This document shows, piece after piece, positions 63,401 to 64,000 of a DNA stretch of 64,000 nucleotides (positions within the stretch are counted from its first letter, which is position 1; each line of letters starts with the position of its first letter). The notes under the pieces were generated by a model, which was not told the origin of the DNA, did not search any database, and saw only the letters and a list, made by a program, of their open reading frames with translations. Source of the DNA: Camarhynchus parvulus (lineage: Eukaryota > Chordata > Aves > Passeriformes > Thraupidae); NCBI RefSeq assembly GCF_901933205.1, contig NC_044571.1:9773420-9837419 (forward strand), read 5' to 3'. The translations under genes and the position numbers were made by a program.

Positions 63401-64000
63401 TTCATTTTACAAAGTCTGAAACTTTGGGGTTTTTTTTCTTGATCCTGCTATGCTTTGGAAGGAGCAGAGAAGTTTTATAATGTTGTGACTGAGTTATTTT
63501 ATTTGCATTAGGTATGTCAGATTTCTCCTTTACTGTTTATCCTTCAGATAAAACAGAGGCAAGATGACTTAACCCTTAAATTTCCTGCAAAGTTTCTCTT
63601 GTCAAAGAGAACTCAACACACTACAGAACTTTAAGATCCTCCTTTTGGAGATCACAGAGTGTGAAAGGTATTAAAACAATACAGGCATTGATTTACACAG
63701 CTTTTAAATATGATAAATTAATCTTTTTTCCATTCTGTGGACTGATGCTGTGAACATACCCCATACCAGGGGGTTTCATTGAGGGAGGGCACTAACATTT
63801 CATTTTGCTGCTTGATCTCAGCGTAAAACAAGGGCTACTCTGGAAAGCTCTGCCACCCTGAGAGCTTGATGCCAGCTCAACTCCATGCCTCTAGTGCTGG
63901 AATTCAGAGCAACCTCTCTGTTCTCAGAGCTGAGCCTCCTAATCCTGAGAGACCTGCCCAGGCTGGAAGGTGGGCCAGCAATAACAGCAGCAGGATAACA
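60489..64000. other. Intergenic DNA to the end of the window
   Basis: AT-rich apart from a moderately GC-rich patch at 61.7-62.1 kb, where two overlapping frames (134 and 80 codons) match nothing known to me. No transposon or RNA gene is recognised. Confidence 0.4.

Overview
The window is vertebrate nuclear DNA, most likely from a songbird (passerine) genome. The only gene I can name with confidence is TMEM47 (also TM4SF10/BCMP1), on the + strand, in three coding exons that join without a frame error into a 181-residue claudin/PMP22-family tetraspan protein. CR1 LINE fragments are the main dated repeats, and several solo LTRs resemble endogenous-retrovirus LTRs I know from passerines. The species assignment is inference from these repeats; no sequence search was possible.

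Layout. 1-7.4 kb is AT-rich upstream DNA with one CR1 fragment (about 3.8-4.4 kb). A CpG island (about 7.43-8.97 kb) contains the TMEM47 promoter and coding exon 1 (8202-8427). Intron 1 (14.3 kb) carries two solo LTRs, both antisense to the gene, and a CR1 tail. Exon 2 is 22711-22851, intron 2 is 5.8 kb, and exon 3 (28610-28788) runs into a repeat-free 3' UTR of about 3.6 kb ending near 32.4 kb. From there to 64 kb I find no gene. That stretch holds CR1 fragments (45.4-46.6, 49.2, 58.3-58.9 kb), LTRs (35.5-36.6, 38.9-39.2, 59.1-59.5 kb), simple repeats and otherwise unclassified DNA.

Possible new gene. Three open segments with good splice signals and compatible phase (5072-5081, 6915-7023, 11839-12004) join into a 94-codon reading frame that starts upstream of TMEM47 and ends inside its intron 1, on the same strand. 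I do not recognise the predicted peptide. It is a hypothesis that needs RNA evidence, and it is the item I would check first. The second most unusual item is a head-to-head pair of related LTRs at 35492-36604 around a 180-bp spacer.
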